Both the position numbers and the translations under genes were made by a program. This document shows positions 50,530 through 60,494 of a stretch of DNA of 64,000 nucleotides, piece after piece. The DNA comes from Clostridiales bacterium. GTDB lineage: Bacteria; Bacillota; Clostridia; Saccharofermentanales; Saccharofermentanaceae. The stretch lies in the NCBI GenBank assembly GCA_017964005.1, contig JAGCSR010000056.1, positions 85,276 to 149,275 of the forward strand, in the 5' to 3' direction. The first letter of the stretch is position 1. Each line of letters opens with the position of its first letter. Below the pieces are notes generated by a model, which was not told where the DNA came from, made no database searches, and was given only the letters and a program-made list of their open reading frames with translations.

Positions 50530-52182
50530 ATGCAAAGAGGCGGAGGAGTGCTTATGCACATTACATCATTGCCGGGCCCTTTCGGGACGGGCGTGATGGG
50601 GCAGGAGGCGATAGCTTTTGCCAAAAAACTCCAAAAACAGGGGATGAGATACTGGCAGGTACTGCCCTTCACATATCCCGGAATGGGGAATTCCCCGTAC
50701 CAGAGCTTCTCGGCATTTGCGGGCAACTGGCTGCTCATAGATCCAAGGCGCCTTATGGAGCAGGGCCTTCTTACCGGCGACGATGTGGTAGCCGCAGAAT
50801 ATAACGTCAACAAGTGGAGAATAGATTACGACTACTTAAGGACTCAGCGTGAGCATATGCTGAGGACCGCTTTCACAAGGGTGTCGGATCAGTTAATGAG
50901 CGAAGTCAAGGCTTTTGCCAAGAAGAACAAGTGGGCGGATGAAGTGGCTTTGTACCAGACGATAAAGGAACACTCCGGCAAGAAAGCCTGGTGGCAGTGG
51001 GAAGATAAAGCCCTTAAGGACCACGAAGAGAAGGCTCTTGCCAAGGTAAGGGGCACGGACGAATATTATTTCCATGCCTTCGTCCAGTACCTGTTCATAA
51101 AGGAATGGACCGAGATCAAGGCTGCCATCAACGAGTGCGGCATATCCATAATCGGAGACATGCCGATCTACGTATCCTGCGATTCAGCCGATGTGTGGGC
51201 ATCCAGGGATATGTTCAAGATGGCCAAGGTGGCAAGGATCAAGAAGCTTGCGGCAGACTATGCCAAGGCTGTAAAGGAGGCAGAGGCAAACCCCGCCAAA
51301 GATAACGCTCAGCCTTCCGCTGAAGTTACCGACGGCATGACACACAGTGCCGCTTCCGTAAAGGTTATGCCTCCCAAGGATACGGCATTTGTTTTCGATA
51401 AGGTCGCAGGCGTTCCGCCCGATTATTTCTCGGCTGACGGACAGCTTTGGGGCAACCCCATATACGATTGGGATAAGATGGCAGCAGACGGGTATTCCTG
51501 GTGGATGGACAGGATCGAAGAGAGCTATAAGCTCTACGATTATCTCAGGATCGATCACTTCAGGGCTTTCTGCTCTTATTGGGAAGTTGACTCCAATGCC
51601 GATACCGCAAGGATCGGCGAGTGGCGCAAGGGCCCGGGACTCGATTTCTTCGAGAAGATAGACAAGAAGTTCGGCGACAGGTCAAGGCTTATAGCGGAAG
51701 ACTTAGGTGAGAGGACCCCCGACTTAGGTGAGTTCCTCGATAACGTCAACATCCCAGGTATGCGCGTTATGGAATTCGCGTTCAATCCCGGAGACAACAG
51801 CTCGTACCTTCCCCATAACTTCGACGCTGACTGCGTAGCTTATACAGGCACCCACGACAACAACACTTTGCTGGGGTGGCTCTGGGACATCTCCGAAGAT
51901 GTAAGGAAATGCTGCCTTGAGTACTGCGGGTTCAAAGGTGACAACTGGGGTGACGGCGGCACGAAGAGTGAGTCCTGCAGAGCCATAATCAGAACACTTT
52001 GGATGAGCCATGCCAACGTGGTCATCATACCTATACAGGATATGCTGGGATACGGCGGTGATACCAGGATGAATATCCCGGGAACTGCCGACGGCAACTG
52101 GGTAGTAAGGTTTACCTCAGAAGATCTTGATTCCATAGACGACGACTGGTACCGCGACCTCAACAGGATCTATTTCAGATAA
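50530..52182 (+). CDS. malQ: 4-alpha-glucanotransferase (amylomaltase) with an inserted segment
   Basis: 550 residues, about 50 longer than the common MalQ. It moves glucan chains between maltodextrins in the cytoplasm. Catalytic blocks are intact: RIDHFRAF (nucleophile Asp), IAEDLGERTPDL (acid Glu), TGTHDNNTLLGW (stabilising Asp). GAGGTGG precedes ATG 50530. A charged, Ala/Lys-rich insertion of about 45 residues (around 240-285, KAVKEAEANPAKDN-like) lies before VAGVPPDYFS, a place where standard enzymes have a short loop. Then glpK follows after 12 bases. Confidence 0.95.
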   Translation: MQRGGGVLMHITSLPGPFGTGVMGQEAIAFAKKLQKQGMRYWQVLPFTYPGMGNSPYQSFSAFAGNWLLIDPRRLMEQGLLTGDDVVAAEYNVNKWRIDYDYLRTQREHMLRTAFTRVSDQLMSEVKAFAKKNKWADEVALYQTIKEHSGKKAWWQWEDKALKDHEEKALAKVRGTDEYYFHAFVQYLFIKEWTEIKAAINECGISIIGDMPIYVSCDSADVWASRDMFKMAKVARIKKLAADYAKAVKEAEANPAKDNAQPSAEVTDGMTHSAASVKVMPPKDTAFVFDKVAGVPPDYFSADGQLWGNPIYDWDKMAADGYSWWMDRIEESYKLYDYLRIDHFRAFCSYWEVDSNADTARIGEWRKGPGLDFFEKIDKKFGDRSRLIAEDLGERTPDLGEFLDNVNIPGMRVMEFAFNPGDNSSYLPHNFDADCVAYTGTHDNNTLLGWLWDISEDVRKCCLEYCGFKGDNWGDGGTKSESCRAIIRTLWMSHANVVIIPIQDMLGYGGDTRMNIPGTADGNWVVRFTSEDLDSIDDDWYRDLNRIYFR

Positions 52183-52194
52183 AGGAGCGCTAAT

Positions 52195-53736
52195 ATGTCC
52201 GGATACATACTTTGCATCGATCAGGGAACCACATCGACCAAAGCTTTCCTTCTCAACGAAGAAGGGGGCCTGTTTCCGGGCGCGCCTGTTGCTCTGACGC
52301 AGATCTATCCTGCGCCGGGGTTCGTGGAACACGACCCCAAAGAGATCTTCTTCTCAACGGTCAAGGCAATCTCAAACCTTCTGGGCGAACACCCGGAGGC
52401 CCAAGGGAAGATCGAAGCCATCGGCATAACAAACCAGAGAGAGACGACTATAGCCTTCGACAGCAAGACCGGCGAGCCTTTGTATAACGCCATAGTCTGG
52501 CAGTGCAGAAGGACTGCGGACATCTGCAGAAGAGAAGAGCTTAAGATCAGGGAATCCGAGATATCCAAGAAGACGGGTCTTAAGCTGGATCCTTATTTTT
52601 CCGCAACCAAGATGGTGTGGTTCAATGAGACCCTGGGACTCGGATCCCGCATAGAAGACGGTACCGTTCTGTTCGGTACCGTTGACGGATATCTAGTTTA
52701 TAAACTTACGGGCGGGGAGTCCTTCGCATCGGATTATTCCAACTGCTCAAGAACGATGCTGTTCGATATCAATACATTGGATTACGATGACGGTCTCCTG
52801 GAACTCTTCGGGGTAAAGCGCCATAATCTTGCAAAGCCCCTGCCTTCTTCCTCCGACTTCGGGGAAGTAAACCTTTCCGAAGAAGAGCTTATCGCTGCAG
52901 GCCTTGACGAAGGTCAGGCCGCAAGGGTATTGACTCTTAACGGAATACATATCACGGGGGTCATGGGAGATCAGCCGTCGGCGCTTTTCGGACAGAATGC
53001 GCTGGACCGGGGAGATGCCAAGACAACATACGGCACGGGGTGCTTCACGCTCATGAATACGGGGGACAAGCCTGTATTCTCCGATAACGGGCTCCTGTGC
53101 TCGGCAGCATGGACCATAGACGGGATAACATCTTATGCTCTTGAAGGGTCAGTCTTCCAGGGAGGATCTGTCATCAAATGGCTCATAGAGGAGATGCATC
53201 TCATCGATAAGCCATCGGACTGCGATGTGGTGGCATCCCGCGCCAAGGGCGGCTCCGGTGTTTACATGATCCCGGCATTTACGGGCCTCGGTGCGCCCTA
53301 TTGGGATCCCGACGCTAGAGGCACCATCATCGGACTGACCCGTGGAACGAATGCCGACGATATAGTCATGGCATCTATAGAATCGATAATCTATCAGGTA
53401 ACCGAACTCGTACAGCTCATGGCATCCGAGACCGCATCGAACGCCCCTGCAATGAAGGTGGACGGCGGCGTCTGCGGCAGCGATTACCTTATGCAGCTTC
53501 AGTCCGATATGCTCGGCATTAGGATAGTCAGGGCAAAGACTGACGAGATGACCGCTATGGGCGCAGGACTTATGGCAGGACTGACATCAGGGTTCTTTGC
53601 TGATCTTGATAAGGTAAGATCACTCTATGCTTCAAGGAAAGAATACGAGCCGAAGATGCCCCGGGAGGAAGTTGCGGCAAGGATGGAAGGATATAAGAAA
53701 GCTGTCGCGACAGCGATTGCATCGAAGGACCTGTAA
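52195..53736 (+). CDS. glpK: Glycerol kinase
   Basis: 513 residues, the normal length. It makes glycerol-3-phosphate from glycerol and ATP, a substrate PlsY uses for phospholipid synthesis. LCIDQGTTSTKAFL (start), AIGITNQRETT, IVWQCRRT and the C-terminal MKVDGGVCGSDYLMQLQSD are FGGY-family signatures of GlpK. It follows malQ by 12 bases and overlaps the transporter by one (TAATG), so these three form one operon. Confidence 0.97.
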   Translation: MSGYILCIDQGTTSTKAFLLNEEGGLFPGAPVALTQIYPAPGFVEHDPKEIFFSTVKAISNLLGEHPEAQGKIEAIGITNQRETTIAFDSKTGEPLYNAIVWQCRRTADICRREELKIRESEISKKTGLKLDPYFSATKMVWFNETLGLGSRIEDGTVLFGTVDGYLVYKLTGGESFASDYSNCSRTMLFDINTLDYDDGLLELFGVKRHNLAKPLPSSSDFGEVNLSEEELIAAGLDEGQAARVLTLNGIHITGVMGDQPSALFGQNALDRGDAKTTYGTGCFTLMNTGDKPVFSDNGLLCSAAWTIDGITSYALEGSVFQGGSVIKWLIEEMHLIDKPSDCDVVASRAKGGSGVYMIPAFTGLGAPYWDPDARGTIIGLTRGTNADDIVMASIESIIYQVTELVQLMASETASNAPAMKVDGGVCGSDYLMQLQSDMLGIRIVRAKTDEMTAMGAGLMAGLTSGFFADLDKVRSLYASRKEYEPKMPREEVAARMEGYKKAVATAIASKDL

Positions 53737-54662
53737 TGACCCAGATATACTACGTCACGTTAAAGATAGTTGTATGCTTCATAGTCGGTGTCATCCTAAA
53801 GCGCACCGGTGTTACCGATTCGCGTGCGGAGCGGTCCATAAGTGATGTTCTGATCAAGGCGATACTTCCCTTCATGATATTGTCTTCTTCCCAGTATGTC
53901 TTTAACTATGAACTGGTCAAAGGCATGATCGCCGTGGCCTGCTATGCCGGAGTATCGTATCTGGGATTGCTGGGGATCATGACAATCATCAATAAGAAGA
54001 CTCATGAGACTGATGCCGACAAGCGCGTCATGACCACATGCCTTATATTCTCCAACACAAGCTTCATCGGGATCCCCCTGATGCAGGAACTCTACGGAGA
54101 CGAAGGACTCCTTCTGGCGGCGGTATTCAACCTTGTGTTCAACATCTTCTTCTACACTTTCGGCGTTACGATCATATCAGGACGTAAGTTCCGTCCCAGG
54201 TACATCATCACAGATATCGTGTCGACCGCGTCAATCGCCGCAGTCATACTGTTCGTTATCCCGTGGAGATTCGGATATCCCGTAACATCAACCCTCAACT
54301 TCATTGGAGACATCGCTTTCCCGCTGGCGCTTATAGTCCTGGGATCCAATATAGCGGATCTTGACCTCAAGAGGATATTCTCGGATTCCAAGACATATGT
54401 AACGGTTATCTTAAAACTCGTAGTTCTTCCCGCCCTTGTCTTCGGGATCGTTTTCGCTTTGTCGAACTTCGTTACGATAAGGCCGGTAACCCGCGCGACC
54501 ATTGTTCTTATGACCGCGCTGCCTTCGACATCGCTTTGCATGGTATATGCTGACAAGTACAATATGTCCCCGTCGCTTTGCGCAAGGATCGTGACTTTCT
54601 CTACACTGCTTATGCCTTTGTCGGCACTGTTCTGGTCCTGGCTCGTAAGAACGGCCCTTTAG
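53736..54662 (+). CDS. AEC-family membrane transporter
   Basis: 308 residues with about ten hydrophobic spans. AEC (auxin efflux carrier-like) permeases carry organic acids and other small molecules. FSNTSFIGIPLMQELYG (residues ~105-121) and the last helices ALPSTSLCMVYADKYN fit the family's two inverted five-span halves. Its position after malQ and glpK suggests export or uptake of a carbon-metabolism acid, but no substrate can be assigned. The start ATG overlaps the glpK stop. Confidence 0.85.
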   Translation: MTQIYYVTLKIVVCFIVGVILKRTGVTDSRAERSISDVLIKAILPFMILSSSQYVFNYELVKGMIAVACYAGVSYLGLLGIMTIINKKTHETDADKRVMTTCLIFSNTSFIGIPLMQELYGDEGLLLAAVFNLVFNIFFYTFGVTIISGRKFRPRYIITDIVSTASIAAVILFVIPWRFGYPVTSTLNFIGDIAFPLALIVLGSNIADLDLKRIFSDSKTYVTVILKLVVLPALVFGIVFALSNFVTIRPVTRATIVLMTALPSTSLCMVYADKYNMSPSLCARIVTFSTLLMPLSALFWSWLVRTAL

Positions 54663-54705
54663 CAGGGGATTTTTTCGCGCACAAAAAATCAAAGGAAGTA
54701 TCAGT

Positions 54706-55431
54706 ATGAGTGATCAGATAAAAAAGTTGGAGAATAAAGAACTCAAAGAATTGATGGCAAAGGTCAGGAGCGATCCTTCAGAGAAGAATATGCTGGATCT
54801 TCTCAAGAGCGCCGCCACCGCCAAGTTCATCGTGCCGGTCGACGGTACGGAAGGAGACTACAGATTCCATGCCGTATCGGACGGACAGGGAAGGACACAC
54901 ATGGTGGTGTTTTCCGACAGCGAATCCTTCGACAGGGCATCTGAGGGCAAGAAGCAGAACGGGATCCTGGCAGGGTTCGAAGACCTCCTGGAAGTCGTGA
55001 CCTCGGACAAGATGACTCTCGAAGGTTTTGTCGTAAACCCCGGAACGGAGGAAGTCCTGTTCGGCAAGGATATGTGCGACATGATCTGGGAGCAGCTGAA
55101 GAACGCGGATGATTCCGTCAAGGTCGGACCTCCCGATCATTGGCCCGAAAAGCTGGAGGAGATGACATCGGAATTCTTCAAGATCGACTCCGAAATCGAC
55201 AGGATCTGGATACAGCTCATGCGCAGGATGTCTGACGAGAACCTTAACTGGCTGATAATAATCGAGTCGGCTTTGGAGGGAGAGAGAGAACAGTATCTTC
55301 TCGATTCCTTCCGATCATATATCGTTCCTTATCTTGACGGGATCGCTCCCGTCGCGGTGTCTTTCCGAGAGCCTTTTGCCAAGCAGGTTACCGACAAGAC
55401 CAAGCCTTTTTATGAGAGGGACAGCAAGTGA
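54706..55431 (+). CDS. SseB-type protein
   Basis: 241 residues. The first ~120 match the SseB N-terminal domain (FIVPVDGTEGDYRFHAVSDGQ, then LEGFVVNPGTEEVLFG). The second half (PPDHWPEKLEEMTSEFFKID..) is the SseB C-terminal part. SseB was named for enhanced serine sensitivity when overexpressed; its molecular role is unclear. AAAGGAAG precedes ATG 54706; it is followed by a GTGA-overlapping start for the next gene. Confidence 0.8.
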   Translation: MSDQIKKLENKELKELMAKVRSDPSEKNMLDLLKSAATAKFIVPVDGTEGDYRFHAVSDGQGRTHMVVFSDSESFDRASEGKKQNGILAGFEDLLEVVTSDKMTLEGFVVNPGTEEVLFGKDMCDMIWEQLKNADDSVKVGPPDHWPEKLEEMTSEFFKIDSEIDRIWIQLMRRMSDENLNWLIIIESALEGEREQYLLDSFRSYIVPYLDGIAPVAVSFREPFAKQVTDKTKPFYERDSK

Positions 55432-56249
55432 AGAACAAGGCTTTAGTCGTATTTCCGCTGATCGTTATGAGCATCATGTTCGCTTTCCTTGCGATCGTGA
55501 TGGCAAACAATGTTTCTCTTAAGCGGGCTGCCGAAGCAAACAGGGTGAAGGACCTGACCGAGTCGGCAAAGGAACTGTCCGGACGGGATATCACTATCTA
55601 CTGGGCAGGGGATTTCCCCGAAGAGTTCAATGCCCTGGCGGACAAGACCGTTATGCTCAAGCCCGGCCACATTACCGAAGATGAGATGCCGGTCAGCCAG
55701 AGATACTTCAGTTTTACCGAATTTGACAGTGCCGGCAATGTGATCAAAAAATCAGATCCGACTGAATACACAAATGATCTTCTTATAGTCATAAACTTCG
55801 CAGAAGGCCTTACGGATCAGGATATAGAAGTCATAAGAGAATGCATTACCGGGAACAATGTACCGATATTCATAGCAGGCAAGGATCAGATAATTAATAT
55901 CCGCAAGGCGATGTATAAGATCACGGGCAAGTTCGAAGATTACGATACGGTGTTCTTCGATTTTAAGGACGGGTTCGATGAGCACATCATTGATCCTGTG
56001 GCTGCCGAAGACAGATCCGTTGATTACTATCAGGCGATGCTGGATTACTTCAAGGCGTATTTCGACAGGCAGGATGAGATCGCTGCAACAGCCGAACCCA
56101 CTACCTTTACTGCGCCTCCGATCATAGAGACTTCAACCGAGTCTTCCGATACGGAGACATCAGGGTCAGAAACTTCCGAAAACATTATGCCTGTCAAAGA
56201 CTACACGTCCACTGAAACCTCGGAAAAGGAGACTTCAGATGGCAATTGA
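55428..56249 (+). CDS. Membrane-anchored extracytoplasmic protein, unknown function
   Basis: 273 residues beginning at GTG 55428, overlapping the SseB stop (GTGA). One N-terminal span ([21 protein letters not shown]) anchors a globular alpha/beta outer domain; the last ~45 residues are a Ser/Thr/Glu-rich tail ([16 protein letters not shown]). The visible strand-loop-helix pattern ([37 protein letters not shown]) looks like a Rossmannoid fold but no family is recognised. The stop is inside the prfA start, so the gene is coupled to both neighbours. Confidence 0.75.
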   Translation: MKNKALVVFPLIVMSIMFAFLAIVMANNVSLKRAAEANRVKDLTESAKELSGRDITIYWAGDFPEEFNALADKTVMLKPGHITEDEMPVSQRYFSFTEFDSAGNVIKKSDPTEYTNDLLIVINFAEGLTDQDIEVIRECITGNNVPIFIAGKDQIINIRKAMYKITGKFEDYDTVFFDFKDGFDEHIIDPVAAEDRSVDYYQAMLDYFKAYFDRQDEIAATAEPTTFTAPPIIETSTESSDTETSGSETSENIMPVKDYTSTETSEKETSDGN

Positions 56250-57306
56250 CGAGAGCAAGTTACAGGCTATAAAAGAACGGTACGATGAGGTTACCGTGTC
56301 CTTGCAGGACCCTTCGGTCGCGTCTGACCGCGACAAGTTCACTGCGCTGTCAAGAGAACTTGCAGATACTGAGGAAGTGATCAGTGAGATAAAACGTTAC
56401 GAAGAGGCCAAGCGCATGATCGCAGAGGCCGCGGAACTTCTAAACGAAGGGGATGACGACCTCAAAGCCCTTGCCGACGAGGAACTCTACGAAGGCAAAA
56501 AGCAGGCGGAAGACGCCGAACGGAAGATCAACGAACTTCTCATGCCCAAAGATATAAGGGACGACCGCTCGGTCATCATGGAGATCAGGGCCGGAACGGG
56601 CGGTGAGGAATCCGCGCTTTTCGCGTCGGACCTTTACAAGATGTATATGGGTTATGCCGCTCGCCACGGGTTTACGGTAAACGTTGTGGATCAGAATACT
56701 ACGGAACTCGGCGGGTTCAAGGAGATTACTTTCGAGATCAAGGGGCGTAAAGCCTACAGCCGCTTGAAGTTCGAAAGCGGAGTTCACCGCGTCCAGCGTG
56801 TACCGGTCACGGAATCCGGCGGAAGGATACATACTTCGGCCGTAACGGTGGCGGTTCTCCCCGAGGCAGAACCCATGGATGTCACCATCAATCCGGGTGA
56901 TCTTAAGATAGATACTTACAGAGCATCGGGAGCCGGCGGCCAGCACATCAACAAGACCGAGTCCGCCATCAGGATAACCCATCTTCCTACCGGTATCGTC
57001 GTTACCTGCCAGGACGAGAGGTCTCAGATAAAGAACAAAGAGAAAGCTATGGCTGTCCTTACAACGAAGCTCTGGGACATGACCCGCGAGGCCGCGGAAG
57101 GCGCGATCAACGAGGACCGCAGGAATCAGGTGGGATCCGGGGACCGTTCCGAGAGGATAAGGACATATAATTTCCACCAGGGCAGGGTTACGGACCACAG
57201 GATAGGACTGACTCTGTATAAATTGGATGAGATCCTGGCAGGAGACTTCGATGAGATAACGGATGCGCTGATAGTTGCAGCGGCAGCAGACGACGCGGGA
57301 AGGTGA
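56239..57306 (+). CDS. prfA: Peptide chain release factor 1
   Basis: 355 residues, normal. GGQ is in [18 protein letters not shown] (near 230); the codon-reading PxT tripeptide is PVT in [18 protein letters not shown]1 reads UAA and UAG. ATG 56239 overlaps the preceding gene by 11 bases. In many Firmicutes prmC follows prfA; here no prmC lies between it and the Sua5-type gene. Confidence 0.98.
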   Translation: MAIDESKLQAIKERYDEVTVSLQDPSVASDRDKFTALSRELADTEEVISEIKRYEEAKRMIAEAAELLNEGDDDLKALADEELYEGKKQAEDAERKINELLMPKDIRDDRSVIMEIRAGTGGEESALFASDLYKMYMGYAARHGFTVNVVDQNTTELGGFKEITFEIKGRKAYSRLKFESGVHRVQRVPVTESGGRIHTSAVTVAVLPEAEPMDVTINPGDLKIDTYRASGAGGQHINKTESAIRITHLPTGIVVTCQDERSQIKNKEKAMAVLTTKLWDMTREAAEGAINEDRRNQVGSGDRSERIRTYNFHQGRVTDHRIGLTLYKLDEILAGDFDEITDALIVAAAADDAGR

Positions 57307-57313
57307 CATATAT

Positions 57314-59086
57314 ATGGACAGAGTAAGAGTATACGACGATACAAAACTGATAAAGACTTCTGACGAAGAAGGGATCAGGGATGCCGCAAAGCATCTGGCA
57401 GGAGGCGAGGTCGTGGCATTCCCTACGGAGACCGTATACGGATTGGGTTGCAACGCTTTCGCTGCCGACTCGGTGAAGAAGGTGTTCGATGCCAAAGGGC
57501 GCCCTTCCGACAATCCTCTTATCTGTCATATATGGGACAAGTCTCAGATAGATGAGATCGCATCGGAGGTTACGGATACCGCCAAGGCTCTGGTCGAGGC
57601 ATTTATGCCCGGGCCGGTAACAGTAATAATGCATAAGTCGGACAAGATCCCTGCCGAAGTTACGGCAGGACTTGATACCGTCGGTATAAGGATGCCTTCG
57701 CACCCTGTTGCAAGAAAGTTCCTGGAAGAGTGCGGGTGCCCGGTTGCGGCTCCCTCAGCCAACATATCCGGCAGACCTTCTCCCACCACAAGTACCAGGG
57801 TTATGGAAGATATGTCGGGATACATCTATGCTGTTATCGACGGCGGACCTTCCGATGTTGGATTGGAATCCACGGTCATAGATGCAACGGGAGAAGTTCC
57901 CGTGATCTTGCGTCCCGGCGCCGTAACACGCGAGATGATCGTTGCCTTAACAGGAGCCTGCGAAGAAGCATACGCATTAAAGGCAGGCGAGACCCCCAGG
58001 TCTCCCGGAATGAAATACCGCCACTACGCTCCTTCCTGTGACGTGGAGATAATCGATCTCCCCGAAAAGATGGAGGCGGAATACGGGATCTCCGAAAGCA
58101 GGAGGGAAGAAGTCGACTATAAAGAAATGTCCGAAGATGACAGGCAGCTTCTGGTCAATATAGCTTTCCCTTACGTTGAGAAAGTTAAGGAACTCATTGG
58201 CAGGAACCCTTTTGCCAGAGTCGGCATATATTCGGGTGTTGAAGTAAGGCATCTTCTGGAAGCTGCATTTGAACATCAGGTCCTGATGCATATAGAGTTT
58301 TTTACATACGGCAGGGCGAAAGATGTTGCCGCTGCCGCCCATTACCTCTTCGAAGGATTAAGGGATCTTGACCTTCAGAAAGTGGATCTTATCCTGGCCC
58401 AGGGATTCCCGGAAGAAGGCCTTGGGGTCGCCTACATGAACCGGCTCACCAAGTCTTCTGCGAAGAAGAACGAGTCGGATGAAGTAAAAGAACAGGTAAC
58501 TCCGAGAGCAACAAAGGCAAGGGATTCATACAAAGCAACCTACACGGCCCAGGTGCTCTTTGTGGACGAGAAGGACCTTACCATGGCTCCTGCGGCAGAA
58601 CTCTTTTTCGATGAGCTGATAAACAGGGAAGGCCCCTTTGTTCTTGAAGCAGATGAGGAATGCGACTGTGAGCTCTACGGTGATTCTGCAGGACTTACGA
58701 TCTTCGGGGAAGACGAACCTGACACAAAGATGGTAAAGGCCGTAAAAGATCTTACCGGACGCGACATGAGCTATCTTCGTTCCAAGCGCGTGTCCGTTGA
58801 TGACTATAACGGCGCAGACCTTATCCTTACCATGCGTGACGAACAGGCCTTCAGGATCGTGACGGATTATCCTGACCTCAAGGATAAAGTGTTCTCCCTG
58901 TCAACATATGCTGCAAGGTGCGGTCTGGTAATGAAGAACAACGAGGGCAAACTCGTATCTGTTGCGATCCCGGATCCTGCCGGTGAGAACGAAGCAACAT
59001 ATGCTCATACAGCCAAAGCACTCAATGCCTGGATAGAACTGCTCTTCCCCTATATTCTTAAGGATCTTGGAGCGAAGAGAGCGTAA
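57314..59086 (+). CDS. Sua5/YwlC threonylcarbamoyl-AMP synthase fused to a catalytically dead LMW-phosphatase-like domain
   Basis: 590 residues. ATG 57314 is chosen (GGAAGGTGA upstream) over a GTG at 57275 inside prfA. Residues 15-200 are the YrdC fold with KGRPSDNP and SANISGRPSPT; 210-345 are the Sua5 extension. This enzyme makes threonylcarbamoyl-AMP for t6A tRNA modification. After a polar linker (380-405), residues 413-590 follow low-molecular-weight Tyr phosphatase order: VLFVDEKDLTMAPAAELFFD where active enzymes have VLFVCxGNxCRSPMAE, then IPDPAGENEATY. The Cys and Arg are lost while the Asp-Pro pair is kept. See findings. Confidence 0.85.
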   Translation: MDRVRVYDDTKLIKTSDEEGIRDAAKHLAGGEVVAFPTETVYGLGCNAFAADSVKKVFDAKGRPSDNPLICHIWDKSQIDEIASEVTDTAKALVEAFMPGPVTVIMHKSDKIPAEVTAGLDTVGIRMPSHPVARKFLEECGCPVAAPSANISGRPSPTTSTRVMEDMSGYIYAVIDGGPSDVGLESTVIDATGEVPVILRPGAVTREMIVALTGACEEAYALKAGETPRSPGMKYRHYAPSCDVEIIDLPEKMEAEYGISESRREEVDYKEMSEDDRQLLVNIAFPYVEKVKELIGRNPFARVGIYSGVEVRHLLEAAFEHQVLMHIEFFTYGRAKDVAAAAHYLFEGLRDLDLQKVDLILAQGFPEEGLGVAYMNRLTKSSAKKNESDEVKEQVTPRATKARDSYKATYTAQVLFVDEKDLTMAPAAELFFDELINREGPFVLEADEECDCELYGDSAGLTIFGEDEPDTKMVKAVKDLTGRDMSYLRSKRVSVDDYNGADLILTMRDEQAFRIVTDYPDLKDKVFSLSTYAARCGLVMKNNEGKLVSVAIPDPAGENEATYAHTAKALNAWIELLFPYILKDLGAKRA

Positions 59087-59110
59087 TATATGGAAACAGA
59101 GGATAGTAAT

Positions 59111-60397
59111 ATGGATAACAATGTATCAGACGAAAAAGATTATGTGATGATCACTCCGGCAGCAAAAGATCAGGGGAAGAAGGAGCGGGGGCCTGCAGAA
59201 CTTAAGAAACCGAAGTTCGTGCTTGTGGCCAAGTGTCTGCTCTTCACCATGGGATTTCTGATGTATATCATCGTCGTGAAGATCATTATGTTCATGTGGG
59301 CTCTTATGAAGGATGCTGAGCTTGTCGGGACCAGACCTCCCGATAAGATGGCACCGGCCCTTATCGTGATCGGGTGCACAGCATCTGCCCTGGGCCTGGC
59401 AGCATTTATACTGGCAGTGGTCGCTGCCTTAAAAGGGGAGAAGTCCTGTTCCGGCCTTACCGTTGCCTTAAAGGTCCTGATGATACCGTGGTACATAGGT
59501 AATTTCATCCTCTGGGCATTCCTGGTGCTTGGAATGCTTAATCCTTTTACCTTTATCAGTGTTCCTTTCGCCATGGCTATAGCAGTGGGGATCACGTACA
59601 TCACCATGCTCACCATGAGCCTTCCCGACTTCATATACAGGGTGATCATCCTGGTGAAGATGAAGAAGCGCCCTACGACCAAAGTAGTACTGGGCCTTAT
59701 ATTCAGCTTCTTCTTCGTGGCGGATGTAGTGGCCGCCTTCCTGTTCTTCATGGAAGATAACAGTGAGGATAAGGGAGAGGGCGAGGGGCTTCTGTCTCAC
59801 CTTAAGAAAAAGGGCAATAAGAACTATGCCAAAGAAGGTCAGAAGCTCCCCATGTACGGCATAGGCCCCTTCCTAATAGCGGGCTTGGTCCTTATAGCAG
59901 CTCTGGCATTTGTTGTCTGCTATGCATTCTTCGGATCTTACTTCTTTTCTGTGTGGCCTGAGTTTATACGTGTCGTGGTCGATGAAAGTGAGAATATCTA
60001 TAAAAACGCAGGTGATTTTACCGGCTGGCCTGAATATATAATGTTCGCGCTGGGTGCCGTCCTGTTCTTCTTCGGGATCTATACCTGGTATTCCGGGGCA
60101 CAGAATTCTGACGCTGACAGTCACATCATGGATAACCGCCTCATGACAGAGGGGATATACTCCAAGGTAAGGAACCCCATGTATTCCGGCTGCTGGTTCA
60201 TGACCATGGGCGTGTCTTTTGCTTTCTGTTCCCATCCTCTGATCTTTATAACAGTCCCGATCCAGTGGCTTGTCCTGACCTTAGTCTTAAAGGCCACAGA
60301 AGAAAAGTGGCTCGAAAACCTGTACGGCGGAGAATATCTTGAATATAAAAAGCGCGTTAACAGGCTGATCCCAAATCCTTTCGGGGGCCGTAAATAA
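59111..60397 (+). CDS. Isoprenylcysteine methyltransferase (ICMT)-like membrane protein
   Basis: About 428 residues. GAGG at 59099-59102 eight bases upstream favours ATG 59111 over ATG 59090. Around eight to ten membrane spans are present. The last 90 residues read LMTEGIYSKVRNPMYSGCWF then EEKWLENLYGGEYLEYKKRVNRLIP, the ICMT/phospholipid-methyltransferase core that binds S-adenosylmethionine. The first 220 residues are an N-terminal membrane region not usual for the shortest family members. The methyl acceptor (lipid, or another membrane small molecule) is unknown. Confidence 0.85.
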   Translation: MDNNVSDEKDYVMITPAAKDQGKKERGPAELKKPKFVLVAKCLLFTMGFLMYIIVVKIIMFMWALMKDAELVGTRPPDKMAPALIVIGCTASALGLAAFILAVVAALKGEKSCSGLTVALKVLMIPWYIGNFILWAFLVLGMLNPFTFISVPFAMAIAVGITYITMLTMSLPDFIYRVIILVKMKKRPTTKVVLGLIFSFFFVADVVAAFLFFMEDNSEDKGEGEGLLSHLKKKGNKNYAKEGQKLPMYGIGPFLIAGLVLIAALAFVVCYAFFGSYFFSVWPEFIRVVVDESENIYKNAGDFTGWPEYIMFALGAVLFFFGIYTWYSGAQNSDADSHIMDNRLMTEGIYSKVRNPMYSGCWFMTMGVSFAFCSHPLIFITVPIQWLVLTLVLKATEEKWLENLYGGEYLEYKKRVNRLIPNPFGGRK

Positions 60398-60430
60398 TAA
60401 ACTGTTTAGGGATTCTTTACAATTGTTTCT

Positions 60431-60460
60431 TTGTCAGACGGGTATTGGAGTTGATATAAT
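60431..60460 (+). promoter_or_regulatory. Promoter of the large secreted protein gene
   Basis: TTGTCA (60431-60436), 18-base spacer, perfect TATAAT (60455-60460), 34 bases before ATG 60495. Confidence 0.68.
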
Positions 60461-60494
60461 CAAATAATGATATCCCAAAGACGAGGTGACAAAC

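Noticed and set aside
54668..54690. Perfect 8-bp A/T hairpin between the AEC transporter and SseB genes as a terminator
   Set aside because: The stem is made almost only of A-T pairs (GATTTTTT/AAAAAATC) and no T run follows, so it would be a weak terminator at best.
57275..57313. Longer start of the Sua5-type gene inside prfA
   Set aside because: The ATG at 57314 has a proper ribosome site and matches the family start.
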